From contig JABYQQ010000004.1 of NCBI GenBank assembly GCA_022605405.1, positions 2,294,001 through 2,358,000 on the forward strand: a stretch of DNA of 64,000 nt, read 5' to 3'. The stretch comes from Earliella scabrosa (taxonomy: Eukaryota; Basidiomycota; Agaricomycetes; Polyporales; Polyporaceae). Made by a program: the position numbers and the translations under genes. The notes beneath the pieces are model-generated. The model saw only the letters and a list, made by a program, of their open reading frames with translations, was not told the origin of the DNA and did not search any database. Of the stretch, positions 11,928 to 24,146 are shown one piece after another. Each line of letters opens with the position of its first letter. The first letter of the stretch is position 1.

Positions 11928-12653
11928 ATGCCGAACAAGGTGGTGGAAACACCGTACCCTCTCATCGACGCGGACCCCCATGCAGGCCGTGTGATCCGCT
12001 ACATGCGCCCCTCCGACTATGCGGTGTGGGCCGGCGCGACTGGCGCCTTCCCTACCGCGTTGTACCTGTGGGGTATGTTTTAACTCTGCCTGTATGTTAC
12101 CTGCAAGCACGAAGGATGACACTATATGACAGACAAGTGGGACCCTTCTCACCTTAAGATTAGGACACAGCTGCGCCTCGGAGGGCTTCTTGGCTTTGTT
12201 GGAGGATTCCTTATGGCGTACCAGAGATCAAGCTGTGAGTCGGTGGTTGTTCCATCCTCCTGCTCACGTAGCTGAATGTCCTGCAACAAAGTCCGTTTCT
12301 GGGGCTGGTCCGAGAACAAGCGTGAAGAGGCAAAGGATTTGGCGGAGTTGTCTGACCGTGCTAAACGCGGCTTGCCTCTGTACGGAGAGTCGGACCAACC
12401 GGGGTGGATCCAGGGTGTTGCATACCGCAACTCTGCCTTCTCTCAACTCAAATTTCGTACGTCTCCTCTCTGTCCCCGTGTAACATCCGCCGCTGACGGC
12501 GCGCGTTTCAGACCTCTTCCCTATGTAAGTGTCTTCGAAATCAAGCTTGTTGCCTGTAAGCTCATCCTTCCCAGGGTAAACCTCGTCAATCACCCACACC
12601 ACGGGACGGATCCGGAGAAGTACAAGCCCAAGGACGAGTCATCTTCCTCGTAG
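11928..12653 (+). CDS. NADH:ubiquinone oxidoreductase 21-kDa subunit
   Basis: Five exons after joining give about 165 residues starting MPNKVVETPYPLIDADPHAG. The protein has the order typical of the fungal complex I 21-kDa accessory subunit: a short hydrophilic amino end, one hydrophobic segment (YAVWAGATGAFPTALYLW), a second (LGGLLGFVGGFLMAYQRSS), then a charged matrix or intermembrane part with RFWGWSENKREEAKD and a terminal HGTDPEKYKPKDESSSS. It is an inner-membrane accessory subunit of respiratory complex I. Introns restore LYLWDKWDP, SSFRFWGW and FHLFPMVNLVNH. The last internal exon is 13 nt long. Confidence 0.85.
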
Positions 12654-12714
12654 ATATCTTGTCGGAATGCCATGCTAGTTCTCCAGTCCAACGTAGCGCG
12701 AGTGACAATCTCAA

Positions 12715-14591
12715 TCAAGTGCGATTCCTTTTTCTCCGACGTCCGCCTCCTCCCCCCTCGACCATGTCTTGCTCCATCGCGTTGGCGTCTTCCTCCTTGC
12801 CCTCTGCAATCAGCCGCTGCACAACTGTCTCCCACATCACGTCGTTGATACCCTTCGCCTTGCCAAGCTGCTCCCTCAGGCGAGCCACTTCGCTCTCCAA
12901 CTCAGTGACGCGCGACTGCAACGACGCCCCAGTTGCCTCGGAGCCTACAGAAGCAGGATTCACAAAGTAAGCATGGTCTTTGAGGAGCTCGTCTCTCGAG
13001 TAAGAAAAGAACGCGCTCGTGGTCGTCTAGACATGGGCTCAGCTCTTGCTGTCAGTGACGGGTGCAAATTGAGACACGTACTTCGACTTGAGGGAGAAGC
13101 AGCGACACTTCGTGCGCTTCCCTAGCCTTCGCATCCCGGATACGTTGGAAGGGCGCTACAGGACGTACAGGAATGTTTTCCTTGGTCTCGTTCGCTCCAG
13201 GCGCAAGCGTAAGGCTCATATGTCCTACGAGGTCCGGCGGTCGCAGCATGGTGCTCAGATAGGTGATGGTCATTCCCTTATGAGATGACAGCGTTCGGAG
13301 AAGCTGGTGGGAGGCGATGTCGTAGATGTGAACGAGGCCAGTCGCGGTACCAGCCAAGAGCATCGAGGAAGTGAGGGATATTGACATGGCTGTGACAGCG
13401 TCTCTGGCAATATTGGGATGAGACAGGTGCTGTACCAGGACAAAACGAGCCTTTACCCTACGGAGATCAACCGCTTTCTGGCTGCGCTGGAATCGCTGTC
13501 GTCTAATCGAAGGACGTCGCTGACGCCTGCGCCGCCGACTGCCTCCATGGCTGCGCGGCTGAACTTGTCTCCTCGTTGCCGGAAGAGGTTTACTTGATGT
13601 ATTGAACCATCCGCGGAAGCCGCGAAAAACAAACGTTCTGACGGGTCCCAGACAATGGAGGCTATGGGTTGAGGGAAGTAGAATGTGGTGAGGAGTGTTT
13701 TGGAGGCAGGATCCCATAGCTACGCCAAACAGCATGAGTACACGGCGACGAGGGTAGCAAGGATGTACGGACCTTGACGGTATGATCCACCGACGATGTG
13801 AGGATGCGACAGGAGGGGAAAGAACCGATCCCACAGACAATGTCTGTTACGGGAAGAGTGTGGTCGGTGAAGTTGCAATAAGGTGTAGGAAGCTCAGATT
13901 GTAGTGCATCATCAAGGAGCCTAAAGACGTGTGTGAGCCTCGATATCATTCTAATAGCAGCACAGACACGTACTTTGGCAACGACCATACACTGACACCA
14001 GAATCCTCACTGCCAGCCACCAATGCGGCACCGTCTTGAGTGAAGCGTAGGACGTTGATTTGGCGGTAGTGAGCATCCCAGGAGTTGTACATGATTCCGG
14101 AGGCAGTCTACTACATTCCACACCCCAGTCAGGGCGTTTGCATAATGAGAAGTTGAGCACATACGCGCCTCCCACAAAAATATACGACCCTGAGCGGTCG
14201 AACCCGCACAATATTTCCCCCTGGGGTCGACTGCGATCGCACTGAGCTTCTCCGGAAGCACAATCTTCAAAGCTAGCTGATCCTGCAGGGCGCACAAACA
14301 ATGATGGTTGTGATATGCCGTCCCGCAATGTTACAAGGTGGAGCTGACCTTTTGGAAGGTGTATACATTCAAGATGGACTTGTCCTGTTGGGCGGCGAGC
14401 ATGTAGCCTCCTTGTCCATCTCGGGTATGGACGGTAGCGGTACAGTGGCTGGCAGAAGACGTTTGCTTCCAGGTGGCAAGTGCTGTACCAGTCTGTATGT
14501 CGTGTAGCGACAGTGTTCCCGGGCCGGAGGCTGAAGTTGAGGGTGCAGCTCCGCAAAGGATAGCCTCGTTCAACTGCATTGCAGGAAGCAC
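12715..14591 (-). CDS. IPI3: pre-rRNA-processing protein IPI3 (WDR18 type)
   Basis: A multi-exon WD40 protein starting MQLNEAILCGAAPSTSASGP. Blades include SLHDIQTG, GRIFLWE, SEDSGVSVWSLPK, SSVDHTVK-LWDPASKTLL and GLVHIYDIASHQLLRTL. The segment after HKGMTITYLSTMLRPPDLVGH and IPVRPVAPFQRIRDAKAREAH is characteristic of Ipi3. The carboxy end is a short coiled coil (TELESEVARLREQLGKAK) and basic tail RRRKRNRT. Ipi3 works with Rix1 and Ipi1 in removal of ITS2 and in pre-60S maturation, and also in pre-replicative complex loading. Its stop is 62 nt from the converging stop of the complex I gene. One exon lies in a different frame from its longest open frame and was recovered by shifting to DGSIHQVNLFRQRGDKFSR. 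Confidence 0.88.
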
Positions 14592-15066
14592 AGTAGCACA
14601 CGGTTCAGTTGCGCGAGAACGTGTCGGTTGTGCTTGTCGTAGGAGAGAGACCCGGCTGAGAAGACGACCGCTGCCGCGGCGAGCTGGCCGGTTCTATGTA
14701 GAGATGCGAGACTCGAGAGCACCTTGGGTGTGTTAATGCAAAATGCTTCCACGTGGGGTATCGCGATCTCGGCAACATCCGAGGGTGGCTATGCTGGTGC
14801 GGACTGATGACGTGAAGGCTGGACGAGGCGGACGCCACTGGAGGGGCTCTTGACGCACGAATGTTCTCGTCTTTTCCCGCCGACCGCTCGCGCCTGCCAT
14901 GCGTCCACCCAAATACCCTCTCTCAGCTGCATGTACAGCCCTGACGTAAGGCGTGCTCTCCTCGTTGTACTAGCATCTGACTATATACCGCCTCCGCCTC
15001 CGTTCCTGGACTCTCGAGCTCTCAGTCACTTCCTCTCATACGTCTCCAATCTGTTTGTCGCCCGCA
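14592..15066. promoter_or_regulatory. divergent promoter region, IPI3 / J protein
   Basis: About 475 nt between head-to-head starts. The half next to the J-protein gene is pyrimidine-rich (14985-15060), as is common ahead of fungal transcription starts. Confidence 0.4.
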
Positions 15067-16831
15067 ATGACCACAAGTCTATATGAGATTCTTGGCATCA
15101 AGAAGGATGCAACACCAGAGGAAGGTAAGGACCGCTCGTACGTACCTCTCGTCTCACCGTCGGTCCTCATAGCCTTGCCAGTCAGGAAGGCGTATCGGAG
15201 GAGGGCCTTGCAGACGCATCCAGACCGGCTCCCTCCGAACGTCACTGCTGCAGACAAGGAAGCGGCGGAGGAGCAATTTCGATTGGTAAACAACGCCTAT
15301 GAGGTCCTCAATAACGCCGATAATCGCAAGGTACGTGTTTAGCAGACTGGATACGAGAACTCGCTTTCAATGTCTATCCTAGCTGTACGACAAACATGGC
15401 GTTTGGCCCCCGCCCACCGAGCAGCCCGACTTTGGGCGTAGGGATGCATTTGGCTCAATGCACGATCCCTTCATGGACCACCCCTTATTCAATCGGCCGT
15501 TTGGTCCGTCTCGTTCTCGGCCGTTTACCTTCACGGATCCCTTCGAGCTGTTCAACTCCCTCTTCGGCGACCTGCACTCTGCATTCGACAACGATCCCTT
15601 CTTCTCGAACACCCCGTTCCGCTCGCATTTCGATGATCCTTTCTTCCGCAGCCCGTTTGGCGCATCACCATTTGGTGGGCGCACGGGCGATCCATTCGGG
15701 TCCATGTTCGGCAGGTCTCCCTTCGGTGGGTTCCTCGGCGGCCCCATGTTCCCGGCTATCGAGGATATGCCTGGTGGAAGGTTCTACAGCTCCTCCACTG
15801 AGGCGATTGGAACCAATGGTCAATGGGTCTCACGCAGCCAAATGACACGAACCATCAATGGTCGCACAGAAGTGATCACCAAACGCATAGATACTCAGGT
15901 GAGACTAGCGACTTTTCTTCACGTTGCGTTCTATTGTATGAGGCGGAAGGGCCACCAACAGACCGTACTCACACGTTCATCCGATCTTAGGGGAACGAGC
16001 ATGTAACATATTCCTCGCCCGATGGCGAGCGGTATACTATCAACGGCATCGAACAACCCTCTCACGGTTCCATCGAGGGCCCTCGGCGGTCCGGCACGTC
16101 GTCCACCGGGAACCCTCCACCCGCCATCGCAGGCCCCGCTGCCAACCCAGCCTCGCCGATACAATCATACAGTGTTCCGATAGCTGGTACGTTCTTCGGC
16201 TCTCTCTGCGCCATGTTAGCAGGCTGTTGACCTAAAGCTCGCCCAGGATCCTCTCGCAACCACGCTCACTCCCCAGTAGTTCCACCTCTTGCCACACAGC
16301 CTGTCGTGCCGCCCCTTCCGCAGACCGTCCATCCAGAACGCCGCGCCTCTCGCCACAGCCACCGCGACCGCGCAAGTGTGGACGAGCCGTACCGCAGCTA
16401 CTCCACACGTGCCCGAGATGTGCCCATGCCAAACGAATACGCCAGCGACCCCGCTCGGGACACGAAGGACAAACACCGGGAGCGTGACCGGGAGCGGGAG
16501 CGGCGCGATAGCAAGCTCGCCAAAGAACATCGCTCGTCTCGACACAGCCGTGACCACCCTCAGCCCCGGGACCCCGTAATCCCCACCCCCGTCGCGGAAG
16601 CCAGGAGCGCCGCGCAGGGTGACGAGGACCGGCGGAGCTCGAGCTCGCGGGACAAGGAGCAGCGCGGCTGGCGTGGATGGTGAGCGTCGCCGACATAGGT
16701 GCCGTCTGATGGTGTTCTGTCGTGTGTGCGGATCAGGCTGACCTCTTGTCTCTCTTTTGTCTGGCAGGTTGAGCTCCGTCCTGCATCCGTTCCGGAGTCG
16801 TCATCAGACCGAGATTGATCACAAGCTGTAG
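15067..16831 (+). CDS. J-domain protein with DPF-rich glycine/phenylalanine region
   Basis: The J domain is residues 1-75: LYEILGIKKDATPEEVRKAYRR, HPD motif in LQTHPDRLPP, and NNAYEVLNNADNRKLYDKHG. It is followed by about 100 residues of F/D/P repeats (DPF, NRPF, RSPFG, GRSPFGG), resembling the G/F region of class B DNAJB6-like proteins. A segment QWVSRSQMTRTINGRTEVITKRIDTQGNEHVTYSSPDGERYTING follows in pieces, like the C-terminal beta segment of that class. The tail is charged and R/S/D/H-rich and ends HQTEIDHKL. It should recruit and stimulate Hsp70; anti-aggregation activity is inferred from the class. The first intron is confirmed by restoring EEVRKAYRRRAL. The last exon is short and spliced at GW|LSSV. 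Confidence 0.85.
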
Positions 16832-17498
16832 CGAGCTTGGTGGGCAGCGAGTAGGTATCGTCACCAGGTGGAACTCTCGGTCGTGGTACCTGACGCTCCG
16901 CGGACATCATCGTTTTCGTACGCGTTCCGAGGTCGTGTAGTCTTGTTCTCCATAGCTTTGTTGTAGCTCTCTTGCGATTCGATTGTTTTTTCTTTGTCTG
17001 GATGTCGCGTTGCAGAGATCTCGCACCCACTCCCGCTGGCCAGATAGGATGATGATGCTATATATACTAATAGTACAGTACTACGAAGGCGGCGGTCGTG
17101 CGATTGATGCAATGCCCAAAGCAGCGAGCGAAGGGAATGTGTAGGTACCTAAGACGGAACGCATGGAATTCGGACAGGGGAATGCGACAGAAACTGAAAC
17201 GAAGGGGGAGAGAACAGAACGAGGGACACGCAACATGAACGGCTGTCATTAACATTAGCAAGCCGGCGATGAGACGAGGGAACCAAATAAGTGTTAACGA
17301 GCGGCATGGTCGGCAAAGACAGGGAGAGACGTGATGCGGGGACGGTATTGTGTACAGAAGTGATGCGCGACCAGACAAGATGGTCTACGAGATTGATGGA
17401 GGAGAAGATGGCTATGCAGGTCATGAAAGGTCGTCACAGAGAAGCCTCCACGAGAGTGTCCGAGGTGGGATGCAGGGGTAGAGCGGGCCAGGTCATCG
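16832..17498. other. convergent 3' region, J protein / Ste50-like
   Basis: About 670 nt between converging stops, A/G-rich on the plus strand near 17160-17420. Contains no ORF with a family signature. Confidence 0.4.
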
Positions 17499-19909
17499 TT
17501 ATATGACGGCCGTCGTTCGCGTCTGAATCGGCGGGAATGCTGAAGACATCGGCGAAACCTGAGCCGTCTGGGCAGCATCATTCCTGTACGAATTATCTTG
17601 CTCCCCTGGATTGAGATTGGGCGCATTCGCCGCACTCGGTGTGGCGGGCGTGCCTGATGATGAGGGCACTTTGCCAATGAACCATGATGGCACCCATCCT
17701 CGGTCGCCTGATTCCTCTTTGACGGCCTATGTATCGCAGTCAACATCGAAGAAACCAGCACGAAGTCAGAAGGACTCACGTATGACCAGTGGTTATACCG
17801 CTTGAAGACCCGTAAGCAATCGTCTTTCTGCAGATCCAACTCTTCATCCCCCTTCTTCTTGTAGTCCATCAAAGCAATGCCAGGGAAGCTCGTCGACAAG
17901 ATGCTCAGAGGCAAGATCGGTGTTGCTCCCGTCGGTGACGATGGTGGTGAGCCGCTCGGATGGCCACCACGTGCAGTCGCCTCTTGGATGGCAACCGCGA
18001 CAGGAACCTTGGTTTCAAGCAGACATCCGGCAGGCACCCAACCTTGTTTACTGGGGTCTTGGTCGACCTGTCCAGCGCCTGCAGGGTCGCGTTGTACAAC
18101 CCACCACCCACGCGCTCGTGAGACGATGATGAAAGTATCGCCGCTGATGGAACAAGTGAAGTCAGCATTGAATTGGCATCTAGCACGCTCGGTGAGGCAA
18201 GGACGTACACGACGACATCGAACTCGTCTTCTTGCTCTGCCATGTAAGGATAGATCGCCACAGCAAACGATACTTCCGTAGCAGGAGGCATTTCCCGGAG
18301 AACCGGCGGTGCGCCGCCGTCCGTAGTGTCTCCTGCACCGGATGTGCCGGCGTCGCCCTGGGTCTTGGATGAATCGGCGCCTGCATCGCCCTTGTTCTCG
18401 ACTAGAGGCGACATGAGTTCCGGCCACCCTGACTGCCCATTTGGGACCCCGGTCAAGAGACCTGGTGTTTGGTTCGGTAGATGGCTGTTGACTTTGAGTT
18501 GTGGTGGACGTCCACGGTCCTGTCCAGGAGATACATGGGTACTCGCTGACGGGGCGGGTGTGGATTTCGCTGAACCCGCTTCGGTTGCGGACGCCTTGCG
18601 AGCAGCTTGCTTCTGTTGCGCGACGGCGATCGGGGAGCGAATATCCTTGATGTGCTTCAGCATGAAGACTGGGTTCTTCTTCGCGTCTTTCAGCTTTTGG
18701 AACAGTAGCAGAGGCTTCTCGTCATAGCTCAGACACCGCTCAATCCGATTTCCTGGTTCCCTTACATGAGCTAGCGAAACGGATACGGCCCGAGGACGAA
18801 AACGAGGACCAGGACGTACCAGGAGCGCCATAGCAGATGAACATAGCGTAGTTCTGCCAATCGTCATTGTTGATCTTATACTTCTTCAAGGCCGCAGGAA
18901 GGACCTTCCACGCGGGATCGTCTAGGCTGACTTTGAAACTCTTCAAGTTGTCTTGACTGTCCTGGCGCTGAGGCCGAGGTGGACCTGGTGGCTGCAGCGT
19001 ATTGGTATTCGCGTACGTTGTCTGTTGACTTGTAGACGGATCGTTGTTGACAGTCGTTGAAGGGTTGGGTCGGGACTTGTCGACAAAAGTAGAAGCACCT
19101 GGACGAGCCATGTTGTTGTGAATGTCGTGCTCCATACGCTGTGGAGAGGGCTGGGGTGATTCGACATCGGGTTGGGCCTTCGTCGGAGATTTAGAGGGTT
19201 TGACGAAGGAAGCCCACTTGAAGGAATGAGAACGCTGAACAGGACTTTCGGCTTCGGCCTGCGGTCATGCTTAGCCGGCATACAGGGATCAATCGGATGT
19301 AACCTCACTGTTGGCGGCCTCGGGGGAGCATGTCGAAGATGGTTCAGGTCTTCCAGACAGCTACCCATTGCATCGCTAAGTCTCCGGTTGTCTTCTTCAA
19401 GCGCGCGGAGTCGGTCGCCTGACGCGCAGGACATGAGCGGGATATGGTGACATCCACGAAAGTCACGTACCCTGGTCCTTCAACAAGTCGTATAACCTCT
19501 CCACACTGATGTGCTCATGACGCTCCTCCGCCTCCGCTACATGTGGTGTCAAGAAGGAACCAACGATGGTTGAGGGGAAACGCACATGGAGGAACATAGT
19601 GGTCTTGCTCGATAGGGATGTTCTGTGCGAGCTTGACATTGTAGACGGCTTTCAGGATTGCAAGCCGTTGACCGATGGTTGCAATACCAATCTCCTTCAA
19701 GCTGTCGGGGTCCAGCATGCAGAGAACATCACCGGATATGTTGTGCTCTGAAGGGAGATGCAAGACTGTGGTCGACGAGTCGAACGTGAAGACGCACCTT
19801 TGACCTGCTGCTCGTACTGCGGGAACCCAAGCTTGGTGAGCCAGTTGTGGACATCGTTCTCGTCCCAGTCTAGTATGTTCGTTCTGAGCTCAATGGACGA
19901 CGCGTCCAT
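17499..19909 (-). CDS. Ste50/Ubc2-type MAPK adaptor (SAM, RA, two SH3 domains)
   Basis: The start is MDASSIELRTNILDWDENDV. A SAM domain follows (VHNWLTKLGFPQYEQQVKEH, then LCMLDPDSLKEIGIATIGQR), then a coiled coil (DRLRALEEDNRRLSDAM), a Ras-association domain (KSFKVSLDDPAWKVLPAALKKY to RSPIAVAQQK), and two SH3 domains: AVAIYPYMAEQEDEFDV with GWWVVQRD, and IALMDYKKKGDEELDLQKDD with the GWVPSWFIGKV end. Ascomycete Ste50 lacks SH3 domains, whereas basidiomycete Ubc2 has two. The protein links a Ras/Cdc42-type GTPase and the Ste20 kinase to the Ste11 MAPKKK, in mating and filamentation. At least six introns. Shares a 342-bp promoter with the next gene. Confidence 0.88.
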
Positions 19910-20251
19910 GGCGGATGGTGCGGAGGAGAGACAAGGCGGAGGAGAGCCAGGGTCGGGCTGAGTGTAGTCTGGATTGGAGAGGCGACAGCAACATCGCCCG
20001 AAATCCGCGCACTTGGGACTTGGCGTGTCCCGGGACCTGGCCCCGCCACGCGAGCATGCAGTACCCCGGTCACCCCGCCATCATCAATGTTACACGCATG
20101 GCGTCTGTATGTTCCGTCTCAGTTGACGCTTTGCTTTGCGCTCCTTCACGTCCACCGAGTAGTTTCCTGCTTCGCTGCCTTGGATCTACTCGACGTTTTG
20201 ACACGCTCTCGACATCGTCGTGGCGACTGATGACATACGACCGCTACGCCC
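19910..20251. promoter_or_regulatory. divergent promoter region, Ste50-like / aftiphilin-like
   Basis: 342 nt between two starts; no clear element seen. Confidence 0.4.
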
Positions 20252-23200
20252 ATGGACGACCTCTATCAGAATGCTTGGAGTGAAACATCGGACACTGCCC
20301 CGACATTCTCAAACAACTCGACCCCATCATGGCCAACCTCGCACAAGCATACGAAATCCTATGGCGAGGAAGCCGACTTAGCAGCACCGTCATGGTCCAC
20401 AGGAGCAGGCATCAGCTGGGACGAACCTACTGGAAACTCTGGTTTGTCGTGGTCTCACACCGACGCGGACGCGGACGCGGGGTGGGGACCGAGCACATAT
20501 GAGGGCATTTCCTTCGGGACCTCATCCGTTGAGATTGAGGAGAAGACGGACGTTGTCGCTGCCCCAGCGCCGAACGAACGCGACGATGATGCTGTGAGAA
20601 CCTCCTCCCCTGGCAGCTCCTCACTTAGTCCGCCGTCTTCACCATCCTATCTCCCTGCTTCGTCCTCACCACCTCCGAGTGCCGACACCATCCAAATCAA
20701 GAGCTATGAAGTTGCCGTAGAGGGCGTCGCGCCACCGAGTCCAGATGGGTTCGGGGGTTTCGAGTCTGGCCTGGCAGAAGAGAGCACCCCTTCACCTGGT
20801 TTCCAGCTGAATGACGCGGAATCAGACCCATGGGGTCCCTCTGCTTGGGCCGATACCAAGGCTGAACTGGAGGAAGATGAAGAAGAGGTCATTGACGAAT
20901 GGGAACGAGCCAAGCAGGAGAAGGCTAAGCAAGATCGTCATGTTGTACGTGCGATGTTCAGGTAGTCATTCAAGGTGTACTTATAGACCTCGTTGCAGCC
21001 ACCAGAACTGTTGAGCAATATATTGCGGCAGTGTGAAGAGCTTGCGCTTGATGTGTGTCCTGAATCAGTGGATGATACTCAAGCTTCCGAGAGGGACGCG
21101 TGGCGAAATGATCGTCGAAGCGGTATCGAGGGTGTACCTGGCCTGTGAGTCCCTTATAGACGGTGTAGAGCGCAGCTGAGGATCGAGTCTTATGTGCGTA
21201 GTGATACACTCCTAGAGACATTTCTTCCCCCTTTGACTCTGCAACCCCGTGCTCGCTTCGCTCAGACCCTGATCGCAAAGCGCATGGCTACTTCCGTCAA
21301 GCTCACGAAGAACCTTTCTATCACACGCGGCAGTCCAATGTCCCACTACCTCGCCGCTAAGGGTTCTACTGCTTGGGAAACCTCAGTGAAGGAGCGCAGA
21401 GAGGTCGTTGAGGATGACGTCCCGGTGGGTTGGCGGATAGTGGAGAAAACGACCACAGCCGCCGCTCTCGAAAGCGCGAAAGACAAGAAGACAGGCAGTG
21501 GGTTGTTCTCGTTCTGGGGTCGACGACAGTCGCAGGCCCAGCTCAACTCTATTGTCGCTGGTGGAGAAAGCGACAGCCGATCATCGTCGTTGGAGAAGCC
21601 CCGTAGTCCTGTCCTTCAGGAACTCAAAGCAGATCCGATACGTTCAAGCCAAGATAGACCACGGTCTCCTCTTGCTAGCAATGCACCACAAATACCCTCG
21701 CCTTTGAATCCACCGACCACCTCGCAGTTAGTACCGACATCGTCATATGCCACTACGTCAGAGCCCGTATCGGAGCGCTCGGCGACTCCTCCTGCGCCTT
21801 CGGCCGTCTCCCGATTCCTCAACAGATTCTCAAGACGCACCAGCGTTGGCGGCAGCCCTCGCAATTCCCTTGCCTTGTCCTCAGACGACATCGAATTCCT
21901 ATCAGATATCGTTCCTAGCGCGGCCGACGATGGAGACGAAGACCCTGCCGATGCATTGGAGAAGTTCGTGAGCACCAAGCGAGATCCCATCGTGCCCGTG
22001 CTACCCCCTCCGCTTGCACCTCCGCCCCAAGTATCATCGACACCCAAGCCCGGCTCGTTGGGGAGCGGGAGTGGATATGCAGGCTCTCCTGTTAGTGACC
22101 TGGAAGCCCTGTTTGGTCCAATAGGATCCGACAGTGCGGCCACGAAGCCCAGCATACTCCCGGCTACTGACAGCGGACGGGTGTCTATACCGCCGTTGGC
22201 TCCTCCCCCGATATCTTCACGCTCGGCGACTCCCTCTACAGCGGGGTCCAAGCCACTAGCTCTCATGTCCGGCATTCTCCCCTCTTCTCGACCTCCTTCC
22301 CGCCCACAAACATCATCCCCTCCCCTTGCAGGGTTCGCGTTACCCCCACCACCGGCGTTCAAACCCATCTCACCCCCGCCTGTGCCGAACAAACCATCGA
22401 AGCCAAAGTTGGCTTCCCCCTTCCCGCTTGCTATAGCAGCATCACAAGTTGAACCTGGGCCGGCCTCCGCTTCGTCAGCATCGTCTACATCGTACCAGAC
22501 AGCTGCAGAATCCTCGAACTCGTCCCCCGGATCACCCACATCCTCCTTGCCCTTAGGAGAGTTGTACCCGCACTTAGTCACACCGACCACTCCTCCGCAA
22601 CCATCAGCCCAAGCATTCTTTAGTGGACAGCCTGGTGGTTTTCCCTCCGTCTCACCGGCCACAGCTACACCATTTGGTACATTTCCTTCCTCCCCGGCGC
22701 CGCCGCTGCTCAGACCCCAGACGCAGAACGGCAGCGCGATCTCACCGTCGGTCGCGCCGCTAAAGTCAGGCTTGTTCGACGATGACGACTTCTCCGACTT
22801 CCAGTCGCCAGTGGAAAACACGCTGCATCCGCCCTCATTTGCCCCCTCGCCCCTCCCCAAATCTCCTCGGACGGTAGCAGCCGCACAAGCAGCCCTCACA
22901 GAGCCACGCGTTCCACCTGTCAGAACCCAGACAGCACCGATCGCGCCAAACCCCCACCAGGCTCTCACTGACTCTGACGACGATTTCGCAGATTTCTCAA
23001 CTGTACCTGCTTCGAACGCGAGTGTGCAGCTATCTTCCAGCTCTTCACTCTTCACGAACAGTGCATCTGACAAGGCCCTCCTGACACCCAAACCCTCGAT
23101 GAGTTTCGAAGGCTTTGGCGTTCTTGGCGGATCTCTGGCAACTCCTTCCCCGCCTCGCGTACCTGCCAAGCCCGTACCCCCACTGCAGCCACCTCCCGCC

Positions 23201-23821
23201 TCAACACCGTCAGCGTCGACGTCGGCGCCGACCTTGGCGTCAGCGTCCTCCAGCTCGTCGCTGCTCGCTCGGCGAGGGTCAAAGAAGTCGCACGCTGCGG
23301 AGCATATCCACACGCTCAACCTCGTGGAGAAGGCCGCAGCGAAGTCCGGTCAACGGTGGCCGGCGCCACCCTCTCCGCTCCCCGCTCTCATACCGGGACC
23401 CTCGGTCTTCGCGACGAAGCAGACCTCATTGTTCAGCATTATGGACGAAGAGGCGCCTGCAGCTACCCCTGTACAGGGAGTACCACCGCTCGCGCCGTCG
23501 TTCTCGTCCCCGGCGCTGTTGAACCCCGTGCGGCCTTCGAGCGGCATGGGCATGGGTAACAGCAGTGCCAATGGCGGCGCCCCGCCAGTCGTGGGCATGG
23601 GTTTCATGACGTCGAACTCCACGACGACGAGTTCCAATGGATCCCTTTCCAATCCGTTGCTGCAAGGATGGGACTCGTCATTTAGCAGCTTCCAGGGGAC
23701 TAGCTCGCCTCCTGCGGCAGCGAGTCCTCCTTTCGGGGGGTCAGCCAAGCCTGCGAACGGTCCAGCGGGGCAGCGAGGCGGGCTTTCTGCGCAGGACTTG
23801 TCATTCTTCGAGAGTATTTAG
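20252..23821 (+). CDS. large disordered protein with acidic DFxDF motifs, aftiphilin/Laa2-like
   Basis: Three exons: 20252 to about 20945, a short one near 20999-21147, and a long one from about 21207 to 23821, giving about 1100 residues. The amino part is acidic with tryptophans (DPWGPSAWADTKAEL). The middle exon and start of the last (PPELLSNILRQCEEL, then LLETFLPPLTLQPRARFAQTLIAKR) form the only likely folded, helical region. The rest is S/P-rich and disordered. Two acidic phenylalanine motifs, DDDDFSDFQSPVE and DSDDDFADFSTVP, look like the ear-binding peptides of clathrin-adaptor accessory proteins. A role in AP-1/GGA-type membrane traffic is an inference from these motifs; no enzyme domain is seen. 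Confidence 0.6.
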
Positions 23822-24146
23822 CTGTAGGTTCGTGGTGGTCTTCGGGAGTTCTACATGGCTTTGGCACTTCACGACATGTAACTTATACTCGCTGTTTAGT
23901 GTTACAACATTTCCTATCTATATACCGCGGACGGGAGCATCTGGTGTCAAATCTTTGTGTTTGCGCGACACGGGTGGAAACGGTCAGACATGCATTCTAA
24001 GGTAGAGTCTAGGTATGATACATGTAATGGCAGGTGATTAGGAGCAAGACTTGTAGAAGGTGTCAGCTGGTGCCGATGCGGATGACTTTCCTCGGACGGC
24101 AGACGATCAAGATGTATTGTAGTAAACTCCAAGCGGCAGAATTAAT
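23822..24146. other. convergent 3' region
   Basis: 325 nt between converging stops of the aftiphilin-like and chromodomain genes. Only short meaningless frames. Confidence 0.4.

Noticed and set aside
21616..23319. 567-codon open frame on the minus strand
   Set aside because: Antisense to the S/P-rich exon of the aftiphilin-like gene; its Gly/Glu-rich product is the expected mirror of Ser/Pro codons and has no domain.
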